DNA from: CAZCGA01 sp964498075 | GTDB taxonomy: Bacteria; Desulfobacterota; Binatia; HRBIN30 | NCBI GenBank assembly: GCA_964498075.1 | Contig: CAZCGA010000141.1 | Coordinates: forward strand, 1 to 15,591 | DNA: 15,591 nucleotides | Direction of reading: 5' to 3' | Shown: piece after piece, positions 8,322 to 15,591 of the stretch | Layout: every line of letters starts with the position of its first letter | Numbering within the stretch: the stretch's first letter is position 1 | Program-made: the position numbers and the translations under genes | Notes under the pieces: model-generated | What the model was told of the DNA's origin: nothing | Databases searched by the model: none | Seen by the model: the letters and a program-made list of their open reading frames with translations, nothing else

Positions 8322-11300
8322 TCTGCTGTGGCACCGAGCCGTTGCAGCTCGCGGCGCGCCGGCTCGTAGGTCGGATCGAAGTCGAGCGCCTTCCGTAGGG
8401 ATGCAATGGCTTCGTCCTTCGACGTCGACTCGACACGCCGCGCCTGCCGGTGCAGAAACAACGCGAAGTTGCGCTGGCTGCGCTCGGCGTTGTCGTGGGC
8501 ATCGCGTGCATCCTGCGGCCGGCCCGCGGCCTCATACATCTGCGCCAGCGCCAACCACTCACGAGGCGAGACCGGGTCTTGCGCAAGGAACTGGAGCATC
8601 AGACGAACGCCGGCCTCGCCGTGTCCGCTCGCGGCCGCAGCCCGTGCCGCCTCCGCCAACAGCTGCGGTTCGAGCTCGGCATAGGGCGACGCGAGTAATG
8701 CCTCGGCTTCGGCGTACGCCTCCGCCGGGCGGCGCAACGCCGCCAGCACCTGCATGCGCAGGCGCCGCGCGCGCAGGTCTCCGGGAATGATGCGCAGCGC
8801 CTCGTCCACATCGGCCAGCGCCGCTTGGTCGTCATCATCCTCGTGCCGCAATCGCCCGCGATACCAGTGCGGCAGGAAGGCATCCGGAAGCTGCGTCACC
8901 GCCTTGTCGAGCCACTCCAGCGCTTCGTCGAGCGCCGCCAGCTGCTGCCGCCGCGCCACCGCCGCCTGCGCCACCAGCGCCAGCGCCGCCTCGCCACGAC
9001 GCTGCGACTCGCTCAGATACAGCTGCGCCAGCGGCACGTCGCCACGGCTGTGCACGTACGCGAACGCCAGCTCCCCGACCGCCTCCGCGTTGAGCACCGG
9101 CTCTGTGGGCTCGGCGAGGGGCAGCACGCCCTGCCGCGCTTGAAAGACCAGCCTCCGGTTTGCGGCGAGGAGAGACGCATCGTACAGCGCCCACGGCGCG
9201 TTGAGCTCGACGAACATGTTGTCGTCCGTATTGATCAGCGGCGCCTCACGGGTGATGGCGTCGACGTCCTGCGGCACCAGCTGCAGCAAGCTCCAGAGAT
9301 CGGCCGTCGAGAAGGTATTGGCGCGGCGCAAGTCGTCGCGCACCGGCTCACTCAACTTCTGCCAGACCGGCAAGTCCTTCGGACCGAGCGCGGCTTCGGA
9401 CGCCAGGAGCATCAAGTCGGCGTTGGAGGCGTCGCGTACGAAGCCGTACACGTACGGGAACTCGGCGTGCAGCGCCGCCAGCAGCGAGCGCAGGCTCGTC
9501 GGGTCGATGCGGTACATCTGTACCCACTGCAACAGGCGGCCACCCGGCCGCAGCGCGCGGTGCGCGCACTGGAAGAACTCGCGAGTGAACAGGCTCGACG
9601 CCCCCGTGATCCACGGATTCGACGGCTCGGAAATGATCACGTCATAGCGCTCCGGCGTGTAGGCGAGATAGTTCCTCCCGTCCTCGGCAATGACGCGCAC
9701 GTTGGAACGTTCCAGCGGGCGGTTGTTGTAGCCGTCGAAGAAATGCATCGCCTCCACCATCGCCGGTTCCAGCTCCACCACGTCCACACGCGCCGGCTCA
9801 TGGAGCGCCGCCGAGCCGACGGTCACGCCAGACGCCAGCCCGATCACCAGCACCTGCTCGGGGTGCGGCCCGAACAACATCGGGATCTCCCCCGACAGGA
9901 TCTGTGTGGGCATGTCGCGGCCGGTGCTGGCGTCCACCTTTCCGTTCACCCGCAGGCCATAGGTTCCCAGGCCATAGTGCACTGAGATCGTCGTGTTGAT
10001 GCCTTCCCGGTAGTAGACGATCGATTCCTCGCCGGGCTCGTTGTGCAAGGGAAGCAGCTCGATGCCAACGTCGACCGCATCCGCGGGAGAGATGTACACC
10101 CCACGCGCGAGGCTGGCCTCGCTCCACACCGGCGGGAACGCCACGATCGCCACCGCCGCGACGATCGCCACGGCGGCGGCCACGCCGCGCGCGCGGCCAC
10201 GCCACTGCTGCTGCCAGCACAGCACCGCCGCCGCTGTCCCGAGGTTGACGGCCATCGACAGGATCAAGGTCATGCGTAGCCCGAACGTGGGTATGAGCAG
10301 GAACCCCGCAGCGAACGCGCCGGTCGCGGACCCCAGCGTGTTGACGAAGTAGACGTCGCCGACCGCGCGGCTGGCGGCGCCGACGGTCACGGCACGCACG
10401 AGAAGCGGAAACAGCGCCCCGAGGATCAGCGTTGGACCGAGCATGGCCAGCATCGAGATGCCCACCCAGGTGGTCACGACACCACCCCCGGAGATTCCCA
10501 GATGGAAGATCAAGCGCGCAAACAGCTCGGGCAACGCGCGGAAGAGGAGCAGGGTCGCCAACGACAATCCGCCCAACGCACCCAGCCCCAGCGCGTAACC
10601 CGCAAGCGGCCGGCGCAAGCCGTCGAACCAGCGGCGTCCGACCAGGCTCCCCAGGGCGATGCCGGTGAGAAACGCCGCGAGCATGGTCGCAAAGGCGTAC
10701 ACCGACGAACCCAGGATCATGGACAACGCGCGCGTCCAGCACACCTCATAGACCAGCGCGGTGAAACCCACCGTGCCGTACGCCAGCAACGCCGGATTCC
10801 AGCGCGCCAGGCCGCCCGTAGCGGCGGCGAGCGTTGGTGCAGCCCCTGCTTCCACCGTTGCCTCGGGCGCTCCGGACGATCGGAAGCGCGGCGCCAACAG
10901 CGTCACCGCGAGGAGCCCGATGACGATGTCGAGTCCCGCCGCGATCAGGTTCGTCCACCGCACACCCACCGCCGGGAAGAGCACGAAGGTCGAAAGGAAC
11001 ACACCGCTCACCGCACCGAGTGTATTCAGCCCGTAGAAGAGGCCGACGCGCCGCGCGATCAGTGTGTGCCCACGGGCGACCGCACCCACCAGGACCGGCA
11101 GCGTTGCACCCATGAGCACGGTCGGCAGCAACAGGACACACAGCACCACCATGAAGCGGCCGCAGGCCGCCGGCCAGAAGCTCAGCGCCGAAAGGACCGA
11201 GCGGTTGAGCAACGGCAGGAGGTCCAGGAGTGACGGTACGAGCGCCGCATAGACGCCGGTGCCGATCTCGATCCAGCCGTACCATTGCACGCCGTTCCGC

Positions 11301-11530
11301 AGACGTGCCGCAGTTCTGCCCCCGAGCAACCCTCCCAGCCCGAGCCCGAGCATGTAGGCCACCAGGATCGTGCTGACCGCGAGCGTCGTCGAGCCGAACA
11401 CCAGCCGCAGCAGCCGCGTCCAGACCACCTCGAGCATGAGGCTCGCGGCACCCGAAAGCAGAAAGCAGAGTGCGAGCGAACGGAGTGGCCCGATGTTCCG
11501 GGTGTCGCGCGCTACCGGCTCACTCACCAC
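8318..11530 (-). CDS. Fused polytopic membrane protein / spermidine synthase-like / TPR protein
   Basis: A 1070-aa three-part protein. Residues 15-215 and 245-465 are two membrane blocks of about six helices each, both opening with the same signature (EVVWTRLLRLVFGS at 34-47; EVCWTRALSMILGS at 262-275), so they are an internal duplication. Residues about 505-700 form a spermidine-synthase-like Rossmann domain with VLVIGLASGVTVG, an acidic strand end VVELEP, and YDVIISEPSNPWITG. The active-site Asp-rich motif of true aminopropyltransferases (GGGDG; D-S-x-D-P) is not kept. Residues 815-1065 are helical TPR-like repeats. Such fusions are widespread but poorly characterised; a methyltransferase-like role or none is as likely as polyamine synthesis. 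The GTG at 11530 overlaps the preceding gene by 11 bases; a GTG at 11527 is equally possible. The ribosome binding site is weak, consistent with coupled translation. Confidence 0.85.
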   Translation of the reverse strand: MVSEPVARDTRNIGPLRSLALCFLLSGAASLMLEVVWTRLLRLVFGSTTLAVSTILVAYMLGLGLGGLLGGRTAARLRNGVQWYGWIEIGTGVYAALVPSLLDLLPLLNRSVLSALSFWPAACGRFMVVLCVLLLPTVLMGATLPVLVGAVARGHTLIARRVGLFYGLNTLGAVSGVFLSTFVLFPAVGVRWTNLIAAGLDIVIGLLAVTLLAPRFRSSGAPEATVEAGAAPTLAAATGGLARWNPALLAYGTVGFTALVYEVCWTRALSMILGSSVYAFATMLAAFLTGIALGSLVGRRWFDGLRRPLAGYALGLGALGGLSLATLLLFRALPELFARLIFHLGISGGGVVTTWVGISMLAMLGPTLILGALFPLLVRAVTVGAASRAVGDVYFVNTLGSATGAFAAGFLLIPTFGLRMTLILSMAVNLGTAAAVLCWQQQWRGRARGVAAAVAIVAAVAIVAFPPVWSEASLARGVYISPADAVDVGIELLPLHNEPGEESIVYYREGINTTISVHYGLGTYGLRVNGKVDASTGRDMPTQILSGEIPMLFGPHPEQVLVIGLASGVTVGSAALHEPARVDVVELEPAMVEAMHFFDGYNNRPLERSNVRVIAEDGRNYLAYTPERYDVIISEPSNPWITGASSLFTREFFQCAHRALRPGGRLLQWVQMYRIDPTSLRSLLAALHAEFPYVYGFVRDASNADLMLLASEAALGPKDLPVWQKLSEPVRDDLRRANTFSTADLWSLLQLVPQDVDAITREAPLINTDDNMFVELNAPWALYDASLLAANRRLVFQARQGVLPLAEPTEPVLNAEAVGELAFAYVHSRGDVPLAQLYLSESQRRGEAALALVAQAAVARRQQLAALDEALEWLDKAVTQLPDAFLPHWYRGRLRHEDDDDQAALADVDEALRIIPGDLRARRLRMQVLAALRRPAEAYAEAEALLASPYAELEPQLLAEAARAAAASGHGEAGVRLMLQFLAQDPVSPREWLALAQMYEAAGRPQDARDAHDNAERSQRNFALFLHRQARRVESTSKDEAIASLRKALDFDPTYEPARRELQRLGATAE

Positions 11531-13745
11531 GCTTCACGTCCACGTAGATCGGCGACGACCAAGCCCGTTCTTCCGCCGGGGCCAGGCAGTCGTCGTCGTA
11601 CGGCGTACGGTAGTCGCCGAAACATGGATTGACCTTCACACACTCACCGGCAGCGTTGTATTCGCAGCGCAGGCCACCGGCGTTGACGGCGGGCGTCGCT
11701 TCCTGCACGGCACGCGCGTAGTAGACCGCCTTGCGACCGCCGGCAACGAAGTCCGCGTCTTCCACCTGCAGCTCACATCCCGCCGGATCGGGTGGGCAAT
11801 CGAAGCGCCGCCACGGATCTTCGATGAGCGGGCGCACCGGCTCTCCAGGCCGCTGCTGCGGGCGGATGCGCACGATCTCGATCCGCGCGATGCGGTGGCG
11901 TTCGTCCGACGGGTTGTAGCATTCCCCGCGGCACAGCCGTTGGAGACGCTCGGGTGTCAGCGCCTTCGTCGACGCGGCCGGGCATCCGGGCTGTTGCTTG
12001 AACGAACCGACGGCACGCACGCGCAAGACGGGGTTGACGGCGAGCCGCACCGCAGAACCCATCGGCACCGGCGCGTCGGATCCATTCAAGACGTCAAACC
12101 AGAGCAAGATGCGCTCGCCGCTGGTGCCGTACACTTCGCGATGCTTCAATGCCGACCAGATCGCATTGCGGTCGCGACCGGCGGCATGCACGGCCACCAA
12201 CCCGCCGGTCATGAAGAACGACGCCTGCCGCTCGAAGTCGACCAGCTGGAAGCCCGTCAAGGTAGTGGTCGCCGGATCGAACGGTACGGATTCAGGCGCC
12301 GGCGGCGTCGCGCCGCCAAACACCCGCTCGCCCCAAGCGGCATCGCGGGGGCCGGCGGCCTCGGTCATCATGCGGCGAGCGATCTCCTTGTATCCCGTAC
12401 CCGGACGCGCCGTATGGTTGTCGCTCGAGCCGATGAAGCCGAAGTAGAACTGGCGCGGCTGCGCCGGATCCTCGAAGTTACTGATCGCCAGTGCGTACTG
12501 TGCGGAGTTGGTAGGACGGTAGTTGTAGGCGGGAATGAAGCAGTCGCGACAGTGCCCGCAGTCCTTCCACTCTTCCATCTGCGCACCCGGCACGGTGAGG
12601 CGAGCGGCGATGCCCGCCTTCATGTAGTTGATGCGCGCCGTCGCGACCCGTCGCTCACACTCTTCGCGCGGTACGTTGCCGCAGCGCGCGCGGATGATCT
12701 CGCCGGCCTGCCAGCAACACGGCAAGTATCCCGTCGTCGGTGCCGGGCAGACGGGCTGACCTTTGGCGTCGACGGTCTCCGGCCGCCAGTCGCGGTACTC
12801 TTCGGAGTTGCCGTGCCCGGAATAGATCTCGAACAGGATCTGTTTGTCGGGGTCGTTCTGCGCCGTCGTGAGCTGCTTATCGAACGTCGCCCCGGCGGGG
12901 GTGTACAGGCCCCACGTCGTGCCGTGCGGGATGACGATGGTGTCGAAGCCCCACTGCGACAGCTTCTCGTACAGCTCGCGTGGCGTGTTGGCGCGCTCGT
13001 GGCAATCGCCGGGAAGTTGGCGCGTGTCGACGCCGTCGGGACACAGCGGTACGCCGCGCAGCTCGTTCTGGAACTCGCCGTAGTCGAAGTACCGCTGCCG
13101 ATTGCTGAGGTCGAGCAACGGGAAACGGATACGCTGCCAGAACGGCGGTGACTGCCGCAGCGCACCGATGAGCTGTGGGCTCAGGGCGCTGATCGGCCGG
13201 CGTGGCACTTGATCGTCGGCGGTATCGCGAAAGATCACGTTCTTGTGCCCGTAGTGGTCCGCCGGCGTCAGACCCACCTGCGTCCACTCCCAGCCGAGAA
13301 ACGCCACCAGGTCGGGGTTGTTGGGATCGCCGGCGACCGCGTTGCACTGGCGGATCGCCTCTTTGGTTTCCTGCCAGTGGAGCGGCGTCACGGACTCGGA
13401 GTGGTCATTGATGCTCCAGAAGTCGAGGTCGGAGCAGAAGCGGGCGAAGTCGCAGGCGTCGGCGGGTGGATGCGCGCCCTCGCCTTGCAGCATCGGCAGG
13501 CTGCGCGCGAACGCGTCGGCGGAGAACGTCGTATGCACGTGCAGGTCGCCGAACAGGATCTGCTTCGTCGGCCGGCCGGTCGGATCGGCGATCAAGCGCT
13601 TCGCCGCGGCGCTCTGACGCTCCCCGCGCGCCGCGACGACGGCGGCGGGCAGCTGCACGCGGGTGACCTCTCCCGGAGATTCATGTTGGCCGCGGCAGCC
13701 TGCGACGATCAGCGCGGCGACCACCATCGTGTGCCCGTGCTTCAT
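11520..13745 (-). CDS. DUF3604 family lipoprotein, PHP-like putative metal-dependent hydrolase
   Basis: A 741-aa exported protein of the DUF3604 family. The ATG at 13745 is chosen because it follows GGAGG at seven bases and opens a lipoprotein signal peptide, MKHGHTMVVAALIVAGC, with lipobox VAGC and lipidated Cys17. Likely metal ligands resemble the PHP fold: GDLHVHTTFS (His69, His71), NDHSE (Asp114, His115), GWEW (Glu153), GHKN (His167), IPHGTT (His274), and SSDNH (Asp442, His444). The mature chain has 22 further cysteines, including CGHCRDC, which fits disulphides or metal sites outside the cytoplasm. The reaction is unknown. The gene heads the run leading to the spermidine-synthase-like fusion and the kinase; the LMF-like gene lies upstream in the same direction beyond a 236-base gap with a hairpin. 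Confidence 0.88.
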   Translation of the reverse strand: MKHGHTMVVAALIVAGCRGQHESPGEVTRVQLPAAVVAARGERQSAAAKRLIADPTGRPTKQILFGDLHVHTTFSADAFARSLPMLQGEGAHPPADACDFARFCSDLDFWSINDHSESVTPLHWQETKEAIRQCNAVAGDPNNPDLVAFLGWEWTQVGLTPADHYGHKNVIFRDTADDQVPRRPISALSPQLIGALRQSPPFWQRIRFPLLDLSNRQRYFDYGEFQNELRGVPLCPDGVDTRQLPGDCHERANTPRELYEKLSQWGFDTIVIPHGTTWGLYTPAGATFDKQLTTAQNDPDKQILFEIYSGHGNSEEYRDWRPETVDAKGQPVCPAPTTGYLPCCWQAGEIIRARCGNVPREECERRVATARINYMKAGIAARLTVPGAQMEEWKDCGHCRDCFIPAYNYRPTNSAQYALAISNFEDPAQPRQFYFGFIGSSDNHTARPGTGYKEIARRMMTEAAGPRDAAWGERVFGGATPPAPESVPFDPATTTLTGFQLVDFERQASFFMTGGLVAVHAAGRDRNAIWSALKHREVYGTSGERILLWFDVLNGSDAPVPMGSAVRLAVNPVLRVRAVGSFKQQPGCPAASTKALTPERLQRLCRGECYNPSDERHRIARIEIVRIRPQQRPGEPVRPLIEDPWRRFDCPPDPAGCELQVEDADFVAGGRKAVYYARAVQEATPAVNAGGLRCEYNAAGECVKVNPCFGDYRTPYDDDCLAPAEERAWSSPIYVDVKRGE

Positions 13746-13787
13746 CAGTCTCCCTCCCCTTCCGAAGGTGCGTACCGGGAGCTGATA

Positions 13788-13810
13788 GCACATTTGTGCC
13801 GCGGAACCGC
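13788..13810. promoter_or_regulatory. Two adjacent short dyads upstream of the DUF3604 gene
   Basis: GCACATTTGTGC (13788-13799, 5-base arms) and GCGGAACCGC (13801-13810, 4-base arms) lie side by side, 43 to 65 bases before the DUF3604 start codon. They could be operator half-sites of an unknown regulator. Short dyads are common by chance and no clear promoter accompanies them. Confidence 0.2.
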
Positions 13811-13843
13811 GACGTACGAGGTGACCCGTCAGACCGTCGAGCA

Positions 13844-13942
13844 AATGAGAAACAGGAAACCCGAAACCGGAAATGAGAAACCGGCCCCCGGCTCGCGATT
13901 TGCCATTTCGTATTTCCGGTTTCCTGTTTCCGGTTTCTCATT
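13844..13942. repeat. Long hairpin with arms of heptanucleotide repeats
   Basis: The arms are 13844-13884 and 13902-13942, 41 bases each, pairing at 33 of 41 positions around a 17-base loop. Each arm is itself a tandem repeat with an exact 7-base period. GAAA begins at 13849, 13856, 13863, 13870 and 13877, in units such as GAAACAG, GAAACCC, GAAACCG and GAAATGA. The other strand of the right arm reads in the same units (GAAACCG, GAAACAG, GAAACCG, GAAATAC, GAAATGG). It lies between the LMF-like gene and the DUF3604 gene and could end or stabilise the LMF transcript. It resembles the period-8 hairpin at 231-334 in design. Confidence 0.85.
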
Positions 13943-13981
13943 CGGCTCCGGGCAGCCTCGACTCACAGCCAGGTCCCAACC

Positions 13982-15448
13982 TCAAGCGCCTCCGCGCCGG
14001 AACGACTCGGCGGTGAGCGGCTGCGAATAACCCAGCAGCTCCCGTTGCCACCAGGCACCCGTGGCGCGCCGCGTTGCCCAGTCGGTGAAGCGATAGCGGT
14101 AGAAGGCGAGCCGGATCGTTGGCGGCGGCCGCCCTGGAAACGGATTGCGGACGAACAGCGGCGCGACCACCTCCGGTGCCTCGAAGAGGCGTACCAGGAG
14201 ATTCTGAAAGTATTGGGCACGCGGCGGACCACCGAGCAAGAGGAACCACAGTTGGAAGTCGAGCCGCGGTTGGTGCGGGGCGACGAACGGCGGCGCACGG
14301 TCCGGATCGCCAGGCTTGTACCCAAACTCGTAGGGCAGCCAAGTGGAGCCGTCAGTCGATCCTTCGATGACGACCTCCCGGCGCACCTGGGTCATGCTCG
14401 CAAAGAGGTGGTACGCGTTGATGGAGCGCACCGAGTTCAGGATTCGACGCAGCGGCAGTACTGCCTGACTGATTGCCGCTGGTGGACTCAGAAACGGGAA
14501 GAAGGGAATCACGGAGACGGTGACGAGCACAGCGGCTACAATGGCAAGCAGCAGCGTCCGACCGGGGCTCGCTGGTCGCGGGCACGGCGGCGCGAGCGCG
14601 ATCCCGAAACGCCGTGCCATCCAGCGCAGATGTTCGTCATCGAGCACGAACAGGCACACGACGATTGTCAGGCAGTTGAAGAAGCCGTAGTTCGCGGTGA
14701 GGATCACGCTCACCTGCATCGCCATCATCAGCAGAAAGACCGCGGCGCGGAAGCGGCGCGGCCCCCACATGAACAGCGGAACGCCCAGCTCGACGACGAA
14801 GGTGAACAGCGCGCACGCCTGGTGCGCCCACAATGGCATCTGGTGCGCGTACCAGCCGACCCAGGTGGGGATGGGCGCGGTCTCGTAGTAGCTCACCATG
14901 GCCGTGAGGTCGCGCCACGTCGGATCGGCGGTCAGCAGCTTGGCAGCGCCCGACTCGACGTGCAGCCGCAAGACGAGCCATTGCATCAGGAAGACGGCGA
15001 TCGGGTGCGGCGGTGGTGGCCGCTTCGGGCGCAGGCCTCCCGGCGTGACGAAGAGGCCAAAGAACCCCGCCTCGAGCAGGAGATTGTCCCACTGAAACGA
15101 GAGGAAGTCCTGGCCGACGGTCACCAGCGAGAGATACAGCGCCCAGAGGGCCAGGAGACAGTATCGCGGTGCGAGGTTGAGGATCAGCCCGAAGCTGAGC
15201 AGTGCTCCGGCGATGGCGACGCCGCGCAGCATGCGGTCGCTGCCGTCGATCCAGAAGATCGTGGGCGCATCGACCCACGTCGCCGACGCGCGGATCGCAT
15301 CGAGATAGTCTGCGGCGGGCAACAGGCCGCGGCTGCCGAAGAGGACATCGATCTGGACGATCAGGGACAGGAAGGCGATCAGGAAGATGACGCCGAGCAA
15401 ACGGAGGAAGAGGTTGCGAACATGGGCGCGGGTGAGTGGAGCGTCCAT
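13982..15448 (-). CDS. Lipase maturation factor family (LMF1-like) membrane protein
   Basis: A 488-aa multi-pass membrane protein matching the lipase maturation factor family, whose vertebrate members are ER proteins needed for folding secreted lipases; the bacterial role is not established. An N-terminal helix (13-36) is followed by GLLPAADYL. The family core then follows: FLSFQWDNLLLEAGFFGLF at 115-133, LHVESGAAKLLTADPTW at 162-178, SYYETAPIPTWVGWYAHQMP at 186-205, and TANYGFFNCLT at 251-261. The C-terminal soluble part (about 340-470) has YHLFASMTQVRREVVIEGS, YEFGYKPGDPD and PHQPRLDFQLWFLLLGG, all characteristic. Length is close to the family norm. The ATG at 15448 fits the first membrane helix, although its ribosome binding site is weak. 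No lipase gene lies in the window, so a folding client cannot be named. Confidence 0.9.
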   Translation of the reverse strand: MDAPLTRAHVRNLFLRLLGVIFLIAFLSLIVQIDVLFGSRGLLPAADYLDAIRASATWVDAPTIFWIDGSDRMLRGVAIAGALLSFGLILNLAPRYCLLALWALYLSLVTVGQDFLSFQWDNLLLEAGFFGLFVTPGGLRPKRPPPPHPIAVFLMQWLVLRLHVESGAAKLLTADPTWRDLTAMVSYYETAPIPTWVGWYAHQMPLWAHQACALFTFVVELGVPLFMWGPRRFRAAVFLLMMAMQVSVILTANYGFFNCLTIVVCLFVLDDEHLRWMARRFGIALAPPCPRPASPGRTLLLAIVAAVLVTVSVIPFFPFLSPPAAISQAVLPLRRILNSVRSINAYHLFASMTQVRREVVIEGSTDGSTWLPYEFGYKPGDPDRAPPFVAPHQPRLDFQLWFLLLGGPPRAQYFQNLLVRLFEAPEVVAPLFVRNPFPGRPPPTIRLAFYRYRFTDWATRRATGAWWQRELLGYSQPLTAESFRRGGA

Positions 15449-15497
15449 CGGACCGGCGAGTGTAGATCAGAAGACCTTCTGCGGATTCCGGGTGACT

Positions 15498-15566
15498 TCA
15501 GCCCTGAAGGGGCGGCTAGACATCAGCCAGGGGCAACGCCCCATAAGCGCTAACTTAAGATTAGCG
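15498..15566. repeat. REP-like cluster of three small hairpins upstream of the LMF-like gene
   Basis: Three stem-loops follow closely: TTCAG-CC-CTGAA (15498-15509), GGGGC-AAC-GCCCC (15530-15542), and CGCTAA-CTTAAGA-TTAGCG (15548-15566). GGGGCG at 15509-15514 can also pair with CGCCCC at 15537-15542. I recall the motif CTGAAGGGGC...CAGGGGCAACGCCCC as a common dispersed intergenic repeat in several uncultured phyla, but copy number cannot be checked here. The rest of 15449-15591 holds nothing else I recognise. Confidence 0.6.
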
Positions 15567-15591
15567 TCTCCTGAATAGAGCATTGAGACTG

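Noticed and set aside
7354..8586. Minus-strand 410-codon frame across the kinase/fusion gene junction
   Set aside because: Arg-rich composition, and it ignores the well-supported GTGA junction of the two real genes.
8318..11530. Annotation as a genuine spermidine synthase (speE)
   Set aside because: The catalytic Asp-rich motifs are not kept and the architecture is that of the membrane/TPR fusion family.
13788..13799. CRP-type binding site upstream of the DUF3604 gene, suggested by the cyclase in the same window
   Set aside because: GCACATTTGTGC does not fit the TGTGA-N6-TCACA pattern.
13844..13942. Possible CRISPR array in the periodic region
   Set aside because: The repeat units are 7 bases with no spacers and the arms are inverted; there are no cas genes.
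14045..15553. Long plus-strand open frame opposite the LMF-like gene (502 codons)
   Set aside because: Its product is rich in Arg, Glu and Gln with no recognisable motif, while the minus strand encodes a full LMF-family protein.

Overview
The window is a GC-rich stretch of bacterial chromosome with tightly packed genes, nearly all on the minus strand. Strong GGAGG-type ribosome binding sites, a lipoprotein signal peptide and integral membrane proteins suggest a free-living bacterium, probably Gram-negative. The combination of a DUF3604 lipoprotein, a lipase-maturation-factor-like protein, a fused membrane/spermidine-synthase-like/TPR protein and widespread intergenic palindromes resembles uncultured soil lineages of the Binatota or Myxococcota type. 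This placement is a guess from gene content. No rRNA, tRNA, phage, transposase or CRISPR is visible.

Layout, left to right. (1) 1-207: start of a response regulator receiver domain, cut by the window edge and carrying a one-base frameshift. (2) 352-2223: a class III nucleotide cyclase with GAF and PAS domains, probably making cAMP. (3) 2321-8321: a block resembling glycerol catabolism. It has a GlpB-like FAD oxidoreductase, a GlpA/GlpD-like FAD dehydrogenase with a C-terminal [2Fe-2S] BFD domain, a divergent APC-superfamily permease on the plus strand, and a glycerol-kinase-like FGGY kinase on the minus strand, convergent with the permease. (4) 8318-13745: a three-gene minus-strand run with overlapping ends: DUF3604 lipoprotein, then the membrane/spermidine-synthase-like/TPR fusion, then the FGGY kinase. 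(5) 13982-15448: a lipase maturation factor (LMF1-like) membrane protein.

A working model is that an imported small hydroxylated compound is phosphorylated by the kinase and oxidised by the two flavoproteins. The kinase keeps most glycerol-contacting residues but has Gly where glycerol kinase has Arg83. The only transporter is an amino-acid/amine-type permease, not GlpF. The substrate may therefore not be plain glycerol.

The most distinctive non-coding signals are two hairpins whose arms are built from short tandem repeats: period 8 at 231-334 and period 7 at 13844-13942. There are also two REP-like palindromes, at 3640-3724 and 15498-15566. The first of these supplies the last codons and stop of the dehydrogenase gene. 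I did not find a clear new defence, secretion or mobile system.
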